A DNA stretch of 64,000 nucleotides from Paenibacillus macerans (GCF_023715465.1 NZ_JAMBOE010000003.1:1-64000), one strand, 5' to 3'. Numbered from the stretch's first letter, positions 1 through 9,028 are shown. Notes: generated from the letters alone by a model not told the origin. Program-made: numbers and translations.

Positions 1-45
1 CACTTCGATACGCACTTCCTCGTATAGCTTGCTTGATCGTCGCAT
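1..45 (-). CDS. 5' end of an unidentified gene (partial)
   Basis: A minus-strand ATG at 45 is preceded, after a 9-base gap, by a GGGAGG ribosome binding site at about 55-60. The reading frame stays open to the window edge for 15 codons (MRRSSKLYEEVRIEV). The ribosome binding site and open frame support a real start, but the fragment is too short to assign a family. Confidence 0.5.
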   Translation of the reverse strand, partial: MRRSSKLYEEVRIEV

Positions 46-206
46 ACTGTTCGTCCTCCCTTAGAAATACAATAATATATTGCAGGGCAGGACTCCAATT
101 CAATTAGGGGGCCGTGGGGCTTTTGCATCTCATAGGTTAAAATAAGCGAATATTTCGAAAATAAGATGCACTTTTGCATTTGATTCCACCAAGAGGAGCA
201 ACTCTC

Positions 207-254
207 TAAAAAACAAACGGCCTGCCCACAACAAGTGGATAGACCAGCCGTTTG
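207..254 (-). terminator. Rho-independent terminator after the HAD gene
   Basis: On the minus strand an 8-bp stem (CAAACGGC / GCCGTTTG, arms at 247-254 and 214-221) encloses a smaller inner hairpin and is followed by a run of T. It lies about 20 bp past the stop of the HAD hydrolase and closes the long minus-strand gene series. Confidence 0.75.
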
Positions 255-273
255 ATTTATTTAAGTAGTTGCC

Positions 274-972
274 TTACGCCCCCACAACAAGCCCGCGAAT
301 TTGCTCCAGGCGCTGTATCTCATAGGTTGGCCGGACGCCGGAAGCATTCGGCTGCAGCAGCGGATTAAACCAGCAGGTATCGATCCCGTAATCCGCTCCG
401 CCCCGGATATCCGAGCTTAACGAATCGCCGACCATCAACACCCGGGTTTTGTCCGTAAGCCGCAGTTTGTCAAACGCGTAATCAAAAATACCCCGCTGCG
501 GCTTATGGAAGCCCGTTTCCTCGGACACAATAATTGCTTCAAAGCAGCCGGCCAGCTCCGAGCCTTGAATCCGGCTCATTTGCACTTCTTTGATGCCGTT
601 CGTGATGATCGCCAAGCGGAGGCCCGAATCGATCAAGTCCCGGCAGACCGGAGCGGCGCCTTCCACTAAAAAAGAAGCTTTCCCCAGAAACTGCGTATAC
701 AGTTTGCTAAACGGGCCAACCCCGGAGCCAAAGGCAAGGTCCAGCTCGCGGAACAAACGTTCGAACCGCTCCGTTCTAAGCTTGTCCTGGCCGATTTTAC
801 CCTGCTCGTATTCGCTCCACAGCTGTTTATTAATCGTCTTATACGCCTGAGCCACTTCGTCGGTGCAGGTTACCCCTTCATGCTTTAACGCTTCGCTTAA
901 CGCAAATGCTTCCGCCTTGGAGAAATCGAGCAGCGTTTCATCAGCGTCAAACAAGATGTGCTTATACTTCAA
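274..972 (-). CDS. HAD-superfamily hydrolase, YjjG/YfnB type (probable nucleotidase)
   Basis: The protein is 232 residues, the usual size for the YjjG/YfnB group of HAD phosphatases, which dephosphorylate nucleoside monophosphates or small phosphoesters in the cytoplasm. Motif I is FDADET with nucleophile and acid D9 and D11. Motif II lies in IITNG, the motif III lysine in HKPQRG, and motif IV in GDSLSSD. The start is TTG at 972, eight bases after GAGGAGG. It overlaps the stop of the upstream AraC gene by four bases, so the two are probably translationally coupled. The exact substrate cannot be read from the sequence. Confidence 0.85.
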   Translation of the reverse strand: MKYKHILFDADETLLDFSKAEAFALSEALKHEGVTCTDEVAQAYKTINKQLWSEYEQGKIGQDKLRTERFERLFRELDLAFGSGVGPFSKLYTQFLGKASFLVEGAAPVCRDLIDSGLRLAIITNGIKEVQMSRIQGSELAGCFEAIIVSEETGFHKPQRGIFDYAFDKLRLTDKTRVLMVGDSLSSDIRGGADYGIDTCWFNPLLQPNASGVRPTYEIQRLEQIRGLVVGA

Positions 973-1889
973 AAACTAGTCCTCCTCTTTACCGGAACGT
1001 ACAATTCGACTTTTGCCTTGCCCTCGGGATCGTCTGCGGGATTGTTCATGCTGAACTCCAGACAATCCCTATCGTCCGGATCGTATTCACTGCTTGGCAG
1101 CCACCCGCCAAAAATACTTTGATACAAAATCGCGAATTTATCCAGCGTATCGTAAAAATAAAACATCGCATAAAGTCCCCCCGGCAGCGTCCTGAATTGC
1201 ACTTCGGGCGGAGCGTCCTCCCGGTTTAGCTTATCCGGCACGGTTACGCAAGCATCGTAACGGCAGGCGAACTCTTCCGTGGCAGCCGGATCGTCCAGAG
1301 ATATGCCGATAAAAGAATGCTCCGGGGGAAACAACCCGTTTTGGCCCGCCCACTCGCCCAGCTGCGCCCAAGCCTTATACGTCTCCAGATAACTGCCTAC
1401 ATGCCTCACATAAGCCACTTCAAAATCGGGCAATTCCTTCATTATTACGTTCATTTGCCAAACCCTCCTCAAAAAATTACGATTCCTATTTGAATCATAC
1501 AGAGAGGCAGCGGGTTCGGCTTCCTGGTTATTGCGGAAAGATAAAGAAAAATTGCGGTCCTTTTGCCGCTCCCGGCGAACTTCGCTTGGTGTTTTGGCAA
1601 AATGCTTCCTGAATGCGGCGTTAAAATTCGAGGCCGATTCAAACCCGCACAACGCGGAAATTTCCAGCACCGTTTTATCGGTTTCCAGCAAATAAGCCAG
1701 CGCTTGGTTTAATCGCAGACGGTTCATATAAGCTATCGGCGTCAGCCCCGTTGCTGCGGCGAACACCCGCGAAAAGTGATATTTAGAGAAATGGGATACC
1801 TCAGCCAATTGCTCCAGGCTCAGCTTTTCGCCTAAATTTTGCAACATATACGCCTTTACACTTTCGATCCGGTCCAAGTAATCGCTCAT
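969..1889 (-). CDS. AraC-family regulator with GyrI-like effector domain
   Basis: Residues 1-105 form a double helix-turn-helix AraC DNA-binding module ([20 protein letters not shown], then the second HTH around [20 protein letters not shown]). Residues 145-306 resemble the GyrI/SOUL small-molecule-binding fold found in SAV/Rob-type regulators. An upstream in-frame ATG at 1994 would add 35 residues inside the preceding gene. The ATG at 1889 begins the conserved domain directly and overlaps the preceding stop as ATGA, which is why it was chosen. The protein likely senses an amphipathic or cationic compound and regulates nearby genes; this is inference from the family. Confidence 0.85.
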   Translation of the reverse strand: MSDYLDRIESVKAYMLQNLGEKLSLEQLAEVSHFSKYHFSRVFAAATGLTPIAYMNRLRLNQALAYLLETDKTVLEISALCGFESASNFNAAFRKHFAKTPSEVRRERQKDRNFSLSFRNNQEAEPAASLYDSNRNRNFLRRVWQMNVIMKELPDFEVAYVRHVGSYLETYKAWAQLGEWAGQNGLFPPEHSFIGISLDDPAATEEFACRYDACVTVPDKLNREDAPPEVQFRTLPGGLYAMFYFYDTLDKFAILYQSIFGGWLPSSEYDPDDRDCLEFSMNNPADDPEGKAKVELYVPVKRRTSF

Positions 1890-2764
1890 GTGCCGCCCCC
1901 GTTCCAATGGTCCGGGCGGACGAATTGCGGCGGCAGCTTGGTGCGCCCGTCGCCCTTTGCCGCATTCAGCTGCATTTGGGTCAAAAAAAGGCAACTCGAC
2001 AGGTCCGCGCCACGCAGATCGGCATCGCGCAAATCGGCCCCGATTAGATCGGCCATGCTAAGGTCGGCATCCCTAAGATCGGCGGCGATCAGATAGGCCC
2101 CTCTGAGGTTTGCCCCCCGCAGATCCGCCCCTTTGAGTTTAGCGCCGATCAGGTCCGCGCCGCGCCCGTAGGTTTTGCGGCGGCCCGCCGTATTCTTGAG
2201 CCCGCGAAGCGCGGCGTTCCGTACCCGTTCGCTGGTCTCCAGCAACAGCTCGTTAACCTTCGCACGCTGCACCGCCGCATCCGCTTGTTGGAGCTCGGCC
2301 GGGCTCAAACGGGTGAGCCGTTCCGTTTCGTCATAAGCCAAACGAAGCCGCTCATGAAGCGAACCGGCCGGCTCCAGGGCCAATGCTTCGTCCAAATACC
2401 AGAGCAGTTCGTGAAGCTGCCACATCACCGGGAACAGTTCATACATCAGCGCTGCGGACTCCGGGGCTTCCCGCCAACTGACGCCGCCGAAGGTTACCTG
2501 CGATATTTTCTGTCCCGCCCCGAAGCAGTCGTAAACCGTGCAGCCCCGATAACCCCGCTGCCGCAGGCTGTCATGGACGCCGCAGCGGAAATCGCCCCGC
2601 AGATTGGAGCAAGGCTCACCCGCCGCTTTATCGGCCGCGAAATCCACCGAAGCCGCATAAGGCAGCGCCACGCAGCACAGGCCAAAGCAATTCTCGCAGT
2701 CGGCTTGCAGATCAGCCCTGCTTCTGCCTTGCGGCCGTTCCTTATGAAGATGCTCTCCAGACAT
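1886..2764 (-). CDS. YkgJ-like CxxCxxxCC domain fused to pentapeptide repeats
   Basis: The protein is about 292 residues. The N-terminal region has a CENCFGLCC cluster, which matches the CxxCxxxCC signature of the YkgJ/UPF0153 metal-chelating family. Further cysteines follow in PCSNL, FRCGV, GCTVYDC. The C-terminal third (about 210-270) is a run of A(D/N)LRG-type pentapeptide repeats, predicted to form a quadrilateral beta-helix. The ATG at 2764 has GGGGGAG eight bases upstream, whereas the longer start at 2797 has none. Its stop overlaps the AraC start by four bases. Metal binding is inferred from the motif and the target is unknown. Confidence 0.75.
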   Translation of the reverse strand: MSGEHLHKERPQGRSRADLQADCENCFGLCCVALPYAASVDFAADKAAGEPCSNLRGDFRCGVHDSLRQRGYRGCTVYDCFGAGQKISQVTFGGVSWREAPESAALMYELFPVMWQLHELLWYLDEALALEPAGSLHERLRLAYDETERLTRLSPAELQQADAAVQRAKVNELLLETSERVRNAALRGLKNTAGRRKTYGRGADLIGAKLKGADLRGANLRGAYLIAADLRDADLSMADLIGADLRDADLRGADLSSCLFLTQMQLNAAKGDGRTKLPPQFVRPDHWNGGGT

Positions 2765-2793
2765 TTTTCCAATCTCCCCCACTATCTTCACGT

Positions 2794-3525
2794 TCATCTT
2801 AAATAGCAGCCGCTGTTAATATCAAACGTCGCTCCGGTATAATGCCTTGCTTTATCGGACAACAAAAAGATCACGGTATGGGCCACGTCTTCCGCCGTCA
2901 GCGGCTGATTTACCAATTGGTGGCTGACATACTCCCGTTTCCGCCATTCCGGAATACACTCCATCATCGCCGTGTCCACCATGGTAGGCGCGACCGCGTT
3001 AACGCGGACATAAGGGGCAAAATTCATAGCACAGCTTTTGGTAAGTCCCAAAATGGCCGCCTTCGAAAGGCCATAAACGGCGTCAGAGCTTCCTTCCAGG
3101 CCGGAGACGGAGGACATGTTGACGATAACCCCCTGCTTACGCTGCTCAAGCCTTCTTTTTCCAAAAAATTGTGAAAAATACACAGCGCCTTTGATATTCA
3201 CGTCTAGTACGCTGTCGATCTCCTCTTGCTTATAGTCCAGTATGCTTTTTCCAAGATAAATTCCCGCATTGTTCACTAACCCGTCAATGTCGCCATGCTC
3301 TCTATCCAAAGCCGCAAACAGCGCGGCCACTTCGTCATAATGGCGTACATTCACCTTATACGTAAACAAGTTCGGGGAAGCGGCAGTCTGTGCCAACTCG
3401 CTCAGCCGCTCCTCATTTAAATCGCACGCAATGACGGAAGCCCCTTCCCGTAAGCATTGCAGAGCGATTTCTTTTCCGATGCCGGAAGCTGCGCCGGTAA
3501 CGATAATTTTCCGCGTCGATAACAT
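2794..3525 (-). CDS. Short-chain dehydrogenase/reductase
   Basis: This is a classical SDR of 243 residues. It has a glycine-rich NAD(P) motif TGAASGIG at about 10-17, an NNAG motif (LVNNAGIY), and a catalytic serine with YGLSK (Y-x-x-x-K). The start at 3525 has AAGGAGA six bases upstream; the longer frame from 3546 lacks a ribosome binding site. An acidic residue after beta-2 (IACDLNEE) suggests NAD(H) preference. The substrate is unknown. It lies 29 bp upstream of the pentapeptide gene and is probably cotranscribed with it. Confidence 0.88.
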   Translation of the reverse strand: MLSTRKIIVTGAASGIGKEIALQCLREGASVIACDLNEERLSELAQTAASPNLFTYKVNVRHYDEVAALFAALDREHGDIDGLVNNAGIYLGKSILDYKQEEIDSVLDVNIKGAVYFSQFFGKRRLEQRKQGVIVNMSSVSGLEGSSDAVYGLSKAAILGLTKSCAMNFAPYVRVNAVAPTMVDTAMMECIPEWRKREYVSHQLVNQPLTAEDVAHTVIFLLSDKARHYTGATFDINSGCYLR

Positions 3526-3565
3526 GATTGTTCTCCTTAGTTTCACATTTCCCGGCCTTGCCGGT

Positions 3566-4090
3566 TCATGCTTTGGCGTCGATTTTTTCCCGTAAATAGG
3601 CTTCGTTCAGACCCTGCTGGGTAAAAGAAAACTTTCTGCCGGTCGCGGCTTGAACCCGGTCCAGCACCTGCCCGAGATGATAACCGGTATGTTCGGCCAG
3701 ATGATACAGCTGGTGAACCTGCTCTTGATCGAGAGCCTGTTCGCGGCTTAAGTATTTCATCATAAGCAGCTTCCAAGCATCCAGTTGGGCTTCGAATAAA
3801 GCAAGCAACTCTTCGTCCGTTTGCCCATTGGCCGGAAAATAGTTCTCGAAACCGGGCTTTAATTGCTGCTCTAAATTTTGCAGCCTTAAGCAGCTTCTGG
3901 CGATGTGCTCGCACACATGCAGAACGATCCCCCCCAGCGTATTTCCCGCCGGGTACGGTTCGTGCCATAAAATTTCCCGGTCAACTCCGCTCATAGCGAT
4001 TTTTAATTTCGGCCAATACATGTCGCACATCCGGTGATACGTAATTTTCAAAAACAGTTCCTCGAACTCCCCATGCTCCACGCCGCTCAT
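3566..4090 (-). CDS. DinB-family protein
   Basis: The 174-residue protein fits the DinB/YfiT four-helix bundle family, whose members often bind a divalent metal through three histidines and act as thiol-dependent S-transferases. Candidate ligands are H57 in VLHVCEH and the H residues in LAEHTGYHLGQV near 133-137. The nominal ATG has AGGAG directly abutting it, so initiation at a slightly downstream codon (for example the TTG before KITYHRM) is possible. No specific substrate can be assigned. Confidence 0.75.
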   Translation of the reverse strand: MSGVEHGEFEELFLKITYHRMCDMYWPKLKIAMSGVDREILWHEPYPAGNTLGGIVLHVCEHIARSCLRLQNLEQQLKPGFENYFPANGQTDEELLALFEAQLDAWKLLMMKYLSREQALDQEQVHQLYHLAEHTGYHLGQVLDRVQAATGRKFSFTQQGLNEAYLREKIDAKA

Positions 4091-4105
4091 CTCCTGCGGA
4101 TTTTT

Positions 4106-4618
4106 TTAGGACCGCCCGAAATATTCCCGATCCAGCATACCCATGATAAACAACGAGTCGAACCGGTCGCCGGCCTTGACGCATTCCCTCAGCTTCCCTT
4201 CAATTTGAAAACCGGCCGATTCGTAAACATGCTGCGCCCGTAAATTGAAATCTTTCACGTCAAGCCACAGCCGATGGACCCTAAGGCCGGTAAAAACCAA
4301 CGTTTTAACCAATTCCAGCGCTTCTTTGCCGTATCCTTTGCCTTTATCGACGATTACGATCCTTCTCAGTTCAATGTTTTGATTGCTGCTTTCGATACCA
4401 AACAGCATCGCAAATCCAACCGGGTGGCGGCTTACATCCTCGATGATGATGTGCAGGCAATCCTTTTGATCCAATGCCTGTAGATGACGCTCTTTCGTCC
4501 AAAGGGTGATGAATTGCCGGTTCTGCTCATCTTGCTCGGCCGCAAGAACAAATTCAATATCCTCGGGTGCCGTTAGCCGCAAATGAAGCTTGTCCGAGAC
4601 GGGAAAATCGATCTTCAT
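4106..4618 (-). CDS. GNAT N-acetyltransferase, RimJ/RimL-like
   Basis: The protein is 170 residues with the acetyl-CoA motif A region KGYGKEALELV and the C-terminal motif HRLWLDVKDFNLRAQHVYES typical of RimJ/RimL-type acetyltransferases. The start has GGAGG seven bases upstream. It is separated from the next upstream gene by 13 bp, consistent with an operon. The acceptor is unknown. Confidence 0.85.
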   Translation of the reverse strand: MKIDFPVSDKLHLRLTAPEDIEFVLAAEQDEQNRQFITLWTKERHLQALDQKDCLHIIIEDVSRHPVGFAMLFGIESSNQNIELRRIVIVDKGKGYGKEALELVKTLVFTGLRVHRLWLDVKDFNLRAQHVYESAGFQIEGKLRECVKAGDRFDSLFIMGMLDREYFGRS

Positions 4619-4631
4619 TTTATACCTCCGG

Positions 4632-5090
4632 CTACAAAGTTAAGAAGTAGTGATAAAATTCCGTATCCTTGATATATCCGCTTTTTTCGTAGAGCCGTTG
4701 GGCCCGCTCATTGGCGATGGCCGTGGACAGCTCCAGTCCTTTGGCGTTCGTCTGCAGCGCATAAGTTCTAGCCGCTTCCAGCAGCAGCTTCCCCGCCCCC
4801 TGTTTGCGGTACTCCTCCCGAACGTAAAGATCGTTGAGAACCCACAAACGCTTCATCGATATCGAAGAAAAGGACGGATACAGCTGCGTGAACCCGACCG
4901 GCGTTTGATTGACCTGATCGACGGCTAGAAATACGACGGATTCGTTCCGGGATAGCCGTTCCGACAAAAATCTCGTGGCTCCCTCCATATCGGAAGTTTG
5001 CTCATAAAAGATACGATATTCATTAAACAAAACGGCCAGTCTCTCCAAATCCTTCGGACCGGCTTGTTTGATTGAAATAGGGGTGCTCAT
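4632..5090 (-). CDS. GNAT N-acetyltransferase
   Basis: This is a 152-residue single-domain GNAT protein. The acetyl-CoA-binding signature is EYRKQGAGKLLLEAA and the C-terminal part ANERAQRLYEKSGYI is typical. AAGGAG precedes the ATG by seven bases. It is adjacent to a second GNAT gene, but the two proteins are divergent and do not look like a recent duplication. The substrate is unknown. Confidence 0.85.
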   Translation of the reverse strand: MSTPISIKQAGPKDLERLAVLFNEYRIFYEQTSDMEGATRFLSERLSRNESVVFLAVDQVNQTPVGFTQLYPSFSSISMKRLWVLNDLYVREEYRKQGAGKLLLEAARTYALQTNAKGLELSTAIANERAQRLYEKSGYIKDTEFYHYFLTL

Positions 5091-5123
5091 AAGATATTCT
5101 CCTTATTAATGTATAATACAGCT

Positions 5124-5582
5124 TTATGGTCTTTGCTTTGTTCTGTCCTTATGTCCACGGCTAATCATCCATTCGCAGATTTTATAAATTCCCAAGCCCA
5201 GTCCAAAACCTAACGCATTTAGAATAAAATCGTCTACGTCGAAGCTCCCTCTTTTTAATAGAAGCTGGAGCGACTCCAACACAAAAACACCGGTTATAAA
5301 AACGGCCCATGACTTTCTCAGGCTGCCTCGAAAAACGAGCGGCAGCAGGATGCCGAACGGAATGAAGACGCCGATATTTCCAACCAAATTGATCAGCCAG
5401 ATTCCGGACATAAAATCATACGAGCGAAGATAAAGGCGGATCGTGGAGAGCGGCTTGAGATTATACATGTACGTATTTTGGGTTGCTCTGCCGAATCCAA
5501 AAAGCATCCAGTAGATTAATAGCAACGAATAACCGATAAGCAAAATCAATGCTTTGCTGCGCGCGGATCTCATCAATGCCAC
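5124..5582 (-). CDS. VanZ-family membrane protein
   Basis: The 152-residue protein has about four hydrophobic segments and the VanZ features NLVGNIGVFIPFGILLPL and DDFILNALGFGLG. VanZ of the vancomycin operon gives low-level teicoplanin resistance, but most chromosomal homologues have no known role. The start is GTG at 5582 with AGGGAG six bases upstream. It is located in the cytoplasmic membrane. Confidence 0.85.
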   Translation of the reverse strand: MALMRSARSKALILLIGYSLLLIYWMLFGFGRATQNTYMYNLKPLSTIRLYLRSYDFMSGIWLINLVGNIGVFIPFGILLPLVFRGSLRKSWAVFITGVFVLESLQLLLKRGSFDVDDFILNALGFGLGLGIYKICEWMISRGHKDRTKQRP

Positions 5583-5594
5583 GATAATCTCCCT

Positions 5595-6233
5595 TCAGGT
5601 TTCCTTTGCAAGCTCCTTCATCTTCGTAAACAGCAGCTCGTAATATTCAGGCGTTGCTGGCGTGAAGTCGCCAATGGACCATGTTTTCGTCAAGCTGATC
5701 GTTGCTCCGTTCACTTCGTCTACGAGGATACCGTCCGAGGAAAGAGACTCCGTATTCCCGCAAAGCAGTTGCTGGAAATCGCTGAGCCGCACCCAAAACA
5801 GCCCGGAAATCTCCTCCGTTTGGATGCGGTAGTCCTGCAGATCGCGGCCGCACTCGTAAATAAACACGTGATTAAATTCCCGGTCGATTATTTGTGGCGG
5901 CACGATATGCTCCTGGGCCACCTCCCGCAGGTAGGTTAATTCGTCAATCGCCACCGCGATCCCAAGCTCCTCTTCCAGCTCGCGCACGCCGTCCGGCACG
6001 TCCTCCCCCGCCTGCAAATGTCCGGCGCAGGAAATATCCAGCAGCGAAGGAAACACGTCTTTGTTTTTGTGGCGCAATTGAAACAGCAGATAAGGTCCTT
6101 CCGGTGACTGCTTCCAGATCCAGCAATGAAACGTCTGGTGCCACAATCCCTTGGCATGGACAACGCTGCGGGCTTCCTTGCCTATCTTGATCCCGTCCGG
6201 CGTAAAAACATCAAAATATTCGGTTTCGTTCAT
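5595..6233 (-). CDS. NUDIX hydrolase (isopentenyl-diphosphate isomerase-like fold)
   Basis: The 212-residue protein has a NUDIX box around AGEDVPDGVRELEEELGI, with the REL.EE.G core that binds Mg2+. The N-terminal region HQTFHCWIW resembles the IDI/YfcD-like NUDIX subgroup rather than MutT. Such proteins hydrolyse nucleoside diphosphates linked to another moiety; the actual substrate is not evident. GGAG lies upstream of the ATG at the usual distance. The gap to the VanZ gene is 12 bp. Confidence 0.85.
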   Translation of the reverse strand: MNETEYFDVFTPDGIKIGKEARSVVHAKGLWHQTFHCWIWKQSPEGPYLLFQLRHKNKDVFPSLLDISCAGHLQAGEDVPDGVRELEEELGIAVAIDELTYLREVAQEHIVPPQIIDREFNHVFIYECGRDLQDYRIQTEEISGLFWVRLSDFQQLLCGNTESLSSDGILVDEVNGATISLTKTWSIGDFTPATPEYYELLFTKMKELAKET

Positions 6234-6261
6234 GTGGTTTCTCCAAGATAGTAAATTTGTT

Positions 6262-6879
6262 TTAATTACCGAGAAAATCGGTGAATATATCCGCCAAGGT
6301 TCGCAGATTTTCCATGCTTTCGTGAATGCTCGCGCCTTCCAGCGAATGATCGGCGTCCGGAATTGCTATCACTTTCCTGGTGTCCGTTTCGGCGATTTGC
6401 TTGGCCATTTCCTCACAAAATAGCTCATCCTTCGTGCCGTAAACGACAACGCCGGCGGATTGGTTGATATATGGAATCGTTTCCCGAACCGGCGTCAGAT
6501 AAAGATGTCTGACGGGGACTCCTAGCCGGCCGGCAACCTCTCCGGCAACGACGGTGCCAAGGCTTTTGCCGATAAAAACGATCTCTTCATACGAAGTTAC
6601 AATAGGCCGCAACGATTTTTCAATGTCTTCGATTACTTTGGGAAGTTCTACGCGCTGTAAAGGGACTCTGGCCGCCTGATAGCCGTATTCCAGGGCGAGT
6701 AGATCAAACCCGTTTTGAACAGCCGCCGCCCCGGCATAATGCAGCACCGGTTTGTCGCAGGAGTAATGGAGCCCCGGAAAAAGCACGGCAAGCTTGCGCT
6801 TTTCCTCGGTAACCTGAATATACTTATGATTCATTTCCGCATTCCAAAATGAAGGGACTTTCACGATATCTGCTTTCAC
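6262..6879 (-). CDS. Alpha/beta hydrolase
   Basis: The protein is 205 residues with a compact alpha/beta hydrolase layout. The nucleophile elbow is GKSLG (serine), the acid is probably in GTKDEL, and the base is the histidine in DADHSLEG. The start is GTG at 6879 after AAAAGGAGGAG. Length and layout resemble small dienelactone-hydrolase-like or YdeN-like esterases. The substrate is unknown. It is part of the minus-strand gene series, 29 bp from the NUDIX gene. Confidence 0.8.
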   Translation of the reverse strand: MKADIVKVPSFWNAEMNHKYIQVTEEKRKLAVLFPGLHYSCDKPVLHYAGAAAVQNGFDLLALEYGYQAARVPLQRVELPKVIEDIEKSLRPIVTSYEEIVFIGKSLGTVVAGEVAGRLGVPVRHLYLTPVRETIPYINQSAGVVVYGTKDELFCEEMAKQIAETDTRKVIAIPDADHSLEGASIHESMENLRTLADIFTDFLGN

Positions 6880-6921
6880 GACCGGTTCTCCTCCTTTTCA
6901 CCGCCACGGGCTATTGTTCCA

Positions 6922-7482
6922 TTATAACCGAAACCTTTCCCGAATGGCCTTTGCGGTTTCTTCCGGACTAAGGAATGTATTGTTGATTTTCATAAAGTTT
7001 TCTTTCTGGATCTCGCCCTCGTAAGAGTTCAGTCTGTATTTTTCCATGGTTTTCAACAAATCTTGCTCGGAACGTTCAATGTTTCTTTTCGTAGGTTTAT
7101 GCTGCAGCCGGTGTGGATCCTTGTTTCGTTCCAGCCTTGCGGCCAAATCCGCTTCAAGCTCAACCCAATACACCTCGGCGCCCCTGGATTCGAACAAATC
7201 GCTGATTTGCCGGACGTAATCCCAATCCTCCTGCAGATTAAACCCCCACACATAAGTGAAAATCAACCCCGGAAGCTCGCTTTTCGCTACTTCTTCAAAT
7301 ATTTCCCGGCGGAACAAGCTAACCAATCTTTTCCCGGCCGGCATGCCGTAGTCAAAGAATTGGGAAACCAATTCTATGGTCATGTGGTTATGGAACAATT
7401 TTAGTCCCGTGATTTTCGCCAACTCCTGTCCAACGGTCATCTTGCCCACTGCCTGCGGCCCGAACAAAACGATGAATTTCAT
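6922..7482 (-). CDS. P-loop nucleotide kinase-like protein
   Basis: The protein is about 186 residues with a Walker A motif GPQAVGKMT at about 8-16, and a lid-like region with ERNKDPHRLQHKPTKRNI. This resembles small shikimate/adenylate-kinase-like or AAA_18 proteins. The start at 7482 has AGGAGGAGG upstream; the longer frame (7518) has no ribosome binding site. It is the first gene of the long minus-strand series. The phosphate acceptor is unknown. Confidence 0.75.
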   Translation of the reverse strand: MKFIVLFGPQAVGKMTVGQELAKITGLKLFHNHMTIELVSQFFDYGMPAGKRLVSLFRREIFEEVAKSELPGLIFTYVWGFNLQEDWDYVRQISDLFESRGAEVYWVELEADLAARLERNKDPHRLQHKPTKRNIERSEQDLLKTMEKYRLNSYEGEIQKENFMKINNTFLSPEETAKAIRERFRL

Positions 7483-7567
7483 AGCTCCTCCTCCTACCTT
7501 ATTCCCATGATTATACATCCATGTTCTGAATCCTATAAACCTATTTTGGAAAATATGAAAATTCTAG

Positions 7568-7597
7568 TTGTAAAAATATCATTTCACACCTTATAAT
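7568..7597 (+). promoter_or_regulatory. SigA-type promoter of the GH16 gene
   Basis: TTGTAA (7568-7573) and a perfect TATAAT (7592-7597) are separated by 18 bp. The promoter is about 75 bp upstream of the glucanase start. Confidence 0.75.
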
Positions 7598-7612
7598 GGA
7601 AATGTAATTTTA

Positions 7613-7626
7613 TGATAGCGCTGTCA
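7613..7626 (+). promoter_or_regulatory. cre site (CcpA operator)
   Basis: TGATAGCGCTGTCA matches the catabolite-responsive element consensus TGWNANCGNTNWCA at all fixed positions. It is the centre of a 16-bp near-palindrome (7612-7627). It lies just downstream of the -10 box, where bound CcpA would block transcription, so the GH16 gene is predicted to be glucose-repressed. Confidence 0.8.
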
Positions 7627-7670
7627 TTTGGTGATGTTTTTTGAACAAACTTTAAAAAGGAGTGAAATTG

Positions 7671-8918
7671 ATGTTAAAGCTTGGCAAACCTCTCTACCTG
7701 TTTCTGCTGTTTACTCTCATCCTGTCTTTTTTCCCTGCCGCAAATCCCAGCGCTTCCGCCGCAACCGATTGGAAACTCGTTTGGAGCGACGAATTTAACG
7801 GCTCTTCGCTGAATACGGCCAACTGGACCGCCGAAATCGGCACCGGCAGCGGAGGCTGGGGGAACAACGAGCTGCAGTATTACACCAACCGGCCGCAGAA
7901 CCTGCAGGTGACGGGCGGCAATCTGGTCATCACGGCGCAGAAGGAATCTTACGGCGGCATGAATTACACTTCGGCCCGGATCAAAACCCAGGGGCTGAAA
8001 AACTTTACTTACGGAAAAGTGGAAGCCAGAATCAAGCTTCCCTCCGGACAAGGGCTGTGGCCGGCATTTTGGATGCTCGGCTCAAATATTTCCTCGGTCG
8101 GCTGGCCTTATTGCGGGGAAATCGATATTATGGAACGGGTTAACCACAATCCGTTCGTGAACGGCACCGTACATTGGGATGCGGGCGGGCACGCGGATTA
8201 TGGACGGACATCCGGGAACCTGGACTTTTCCCAATATCATACGTACAGCATCGAGTGGGACTCCAAATACATTCGCTGGTTCGTGGACGGCAATCAATTC
8301 AATGAATTTTATATCGAAAACGGGACCGGGAACACCGAGGAATTCCAAAAGCAGTTTTTCATCCTGCTGAATCTTGCGGTCGGCGGCAATTGGCCCGGAA
8401 GTCCGGACGGTTCGACGCCTTTCCCGTCGCAAATGCTGGTTGACTATGTTCGGGTATATCAAGCCTCGGGCAATTCAACCAACATTGAAAGCGGCGCCGT
8501 TTATACTTTAACCTCTAAAGCCAGCGGCAAAGTGCTGGATGTGACGGAGGTTTCCATGTCGGATGGGGCCAAAATGCAGCAGTGGACCAATTACACCGCA
8601 ACCAACCAGCGCTTCAAGGTAGAGCATATGGGCAACGGCTATTATAAGCTGACGGCGATGCATAGCGGCAAGGTACTGGATGTGCCGAGTTCAAGTAAGG
8701 CCAGCGGCGTGCAACTGCAGCAGTGGAACGATAACGGAACCGATGCCCAGCGGTGGAAGATCGTCGATGTAGGCGGAGGTTACTATAAGCTGGTCTCCAA
8801 AGTCAGCGGCTTGGTCATGGACGTGTCCAGCTCCTCAACGGCGGACGGGGCGGCGGTTCAGCAGTACACCGACAACGGTACGGATGCGCAGAAATGGTTG
8901 TTTACGAAAGTGAATTAA
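7671..8918 (+). CDS. Secreted GH16 beta-glucanase with ricin-type C-terminal repeats
   Basis: The protein is about 415 residues. The first 31 residues are a signal peptide ending SASA. Residues about 35-265 are a glycoside hydrolase family 16 domain with catalytic motif EIDIME at 150-155 and a substrate-loop WPAFWMLG. This fits an endo-beta-1,3- or 1,3-1,4-glucanase (laminarinase/lichenase type). Residues 271-415 hold three ricin-B/CBM13-like repeats with GKVLDV, GKVLDV and GLVMDV and QxW-like motifs, likely carbohydrate-binding. The ATG at 7671 follows AAGGAG by eight bases; the GTG at 7662 overlaps that site. A promoter, cre site and terminator make it a single-gene unit. Confidence 0.92.
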   Translation: MLKLGKPLYLFLLFTLILSFFPAANPSASAATDWKLVWSDEFNGSSLNTANWTAEIGTGSGGWGNNELQYYTNRPQNLQVTGGNLVITAQKESYGGMNYTSARIKTQGLKNFTYGKVEARIKLPSGQGLWPAFWMLGSNISSVGWPYCGEIDIMERVNHNPFVNGTVHWDAGGHADYGRTSGNLDFSQYHTYSIEWDSKYIRWFVDGNQFNEFYIENGTGNTEEFQKQFFILLNLAVGGNWPGSPDGSTPFPSQMLVDYVRVYQASGNSTNIESGAVYTLTSKASGKVLDVTEVSMSDGAKMQQWTNYTATNQRFKVEHMGNGYYKLTAMHSGKVLDVPSSSKASGVQLQQWNDNGTDAQRWKIVDVGGGYYKLVSKVSGLVMDVSSSSTADGAAVQQYTDNGTDAQKWLFTKVN

Positions 8919-8940
8919 ACGGCGCATAACCGAACGAAAA

Positions 8941-8985
8941 AACGGGAAACCCGGAAGCGTTAAGCGGAGGGTTTCCTGTTTTTTC
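8941..8985 (+). terminator. Terminator of the GH16 gene
   Basis: A 12-bp stem (AACGGGAAACCC, 8941-8952, with GGGTTTCCTGTT, 8969-8980; one G-T pair) is followed by a T run to 8985. It starts 22 bp after the GH16 stop. Confidence 0.85.
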
Positions 8986-9028
8986 ATGCGTTAAATCAAT
9001 ATACACTTCCTTCCCTCTGCTTTCCGTT

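Noticed and set aside
2764..2797. Longer start for the pentapeptide protein
   Set aside because: No ribosome binding site precedes it, whereas the start at 2764 has a good one.
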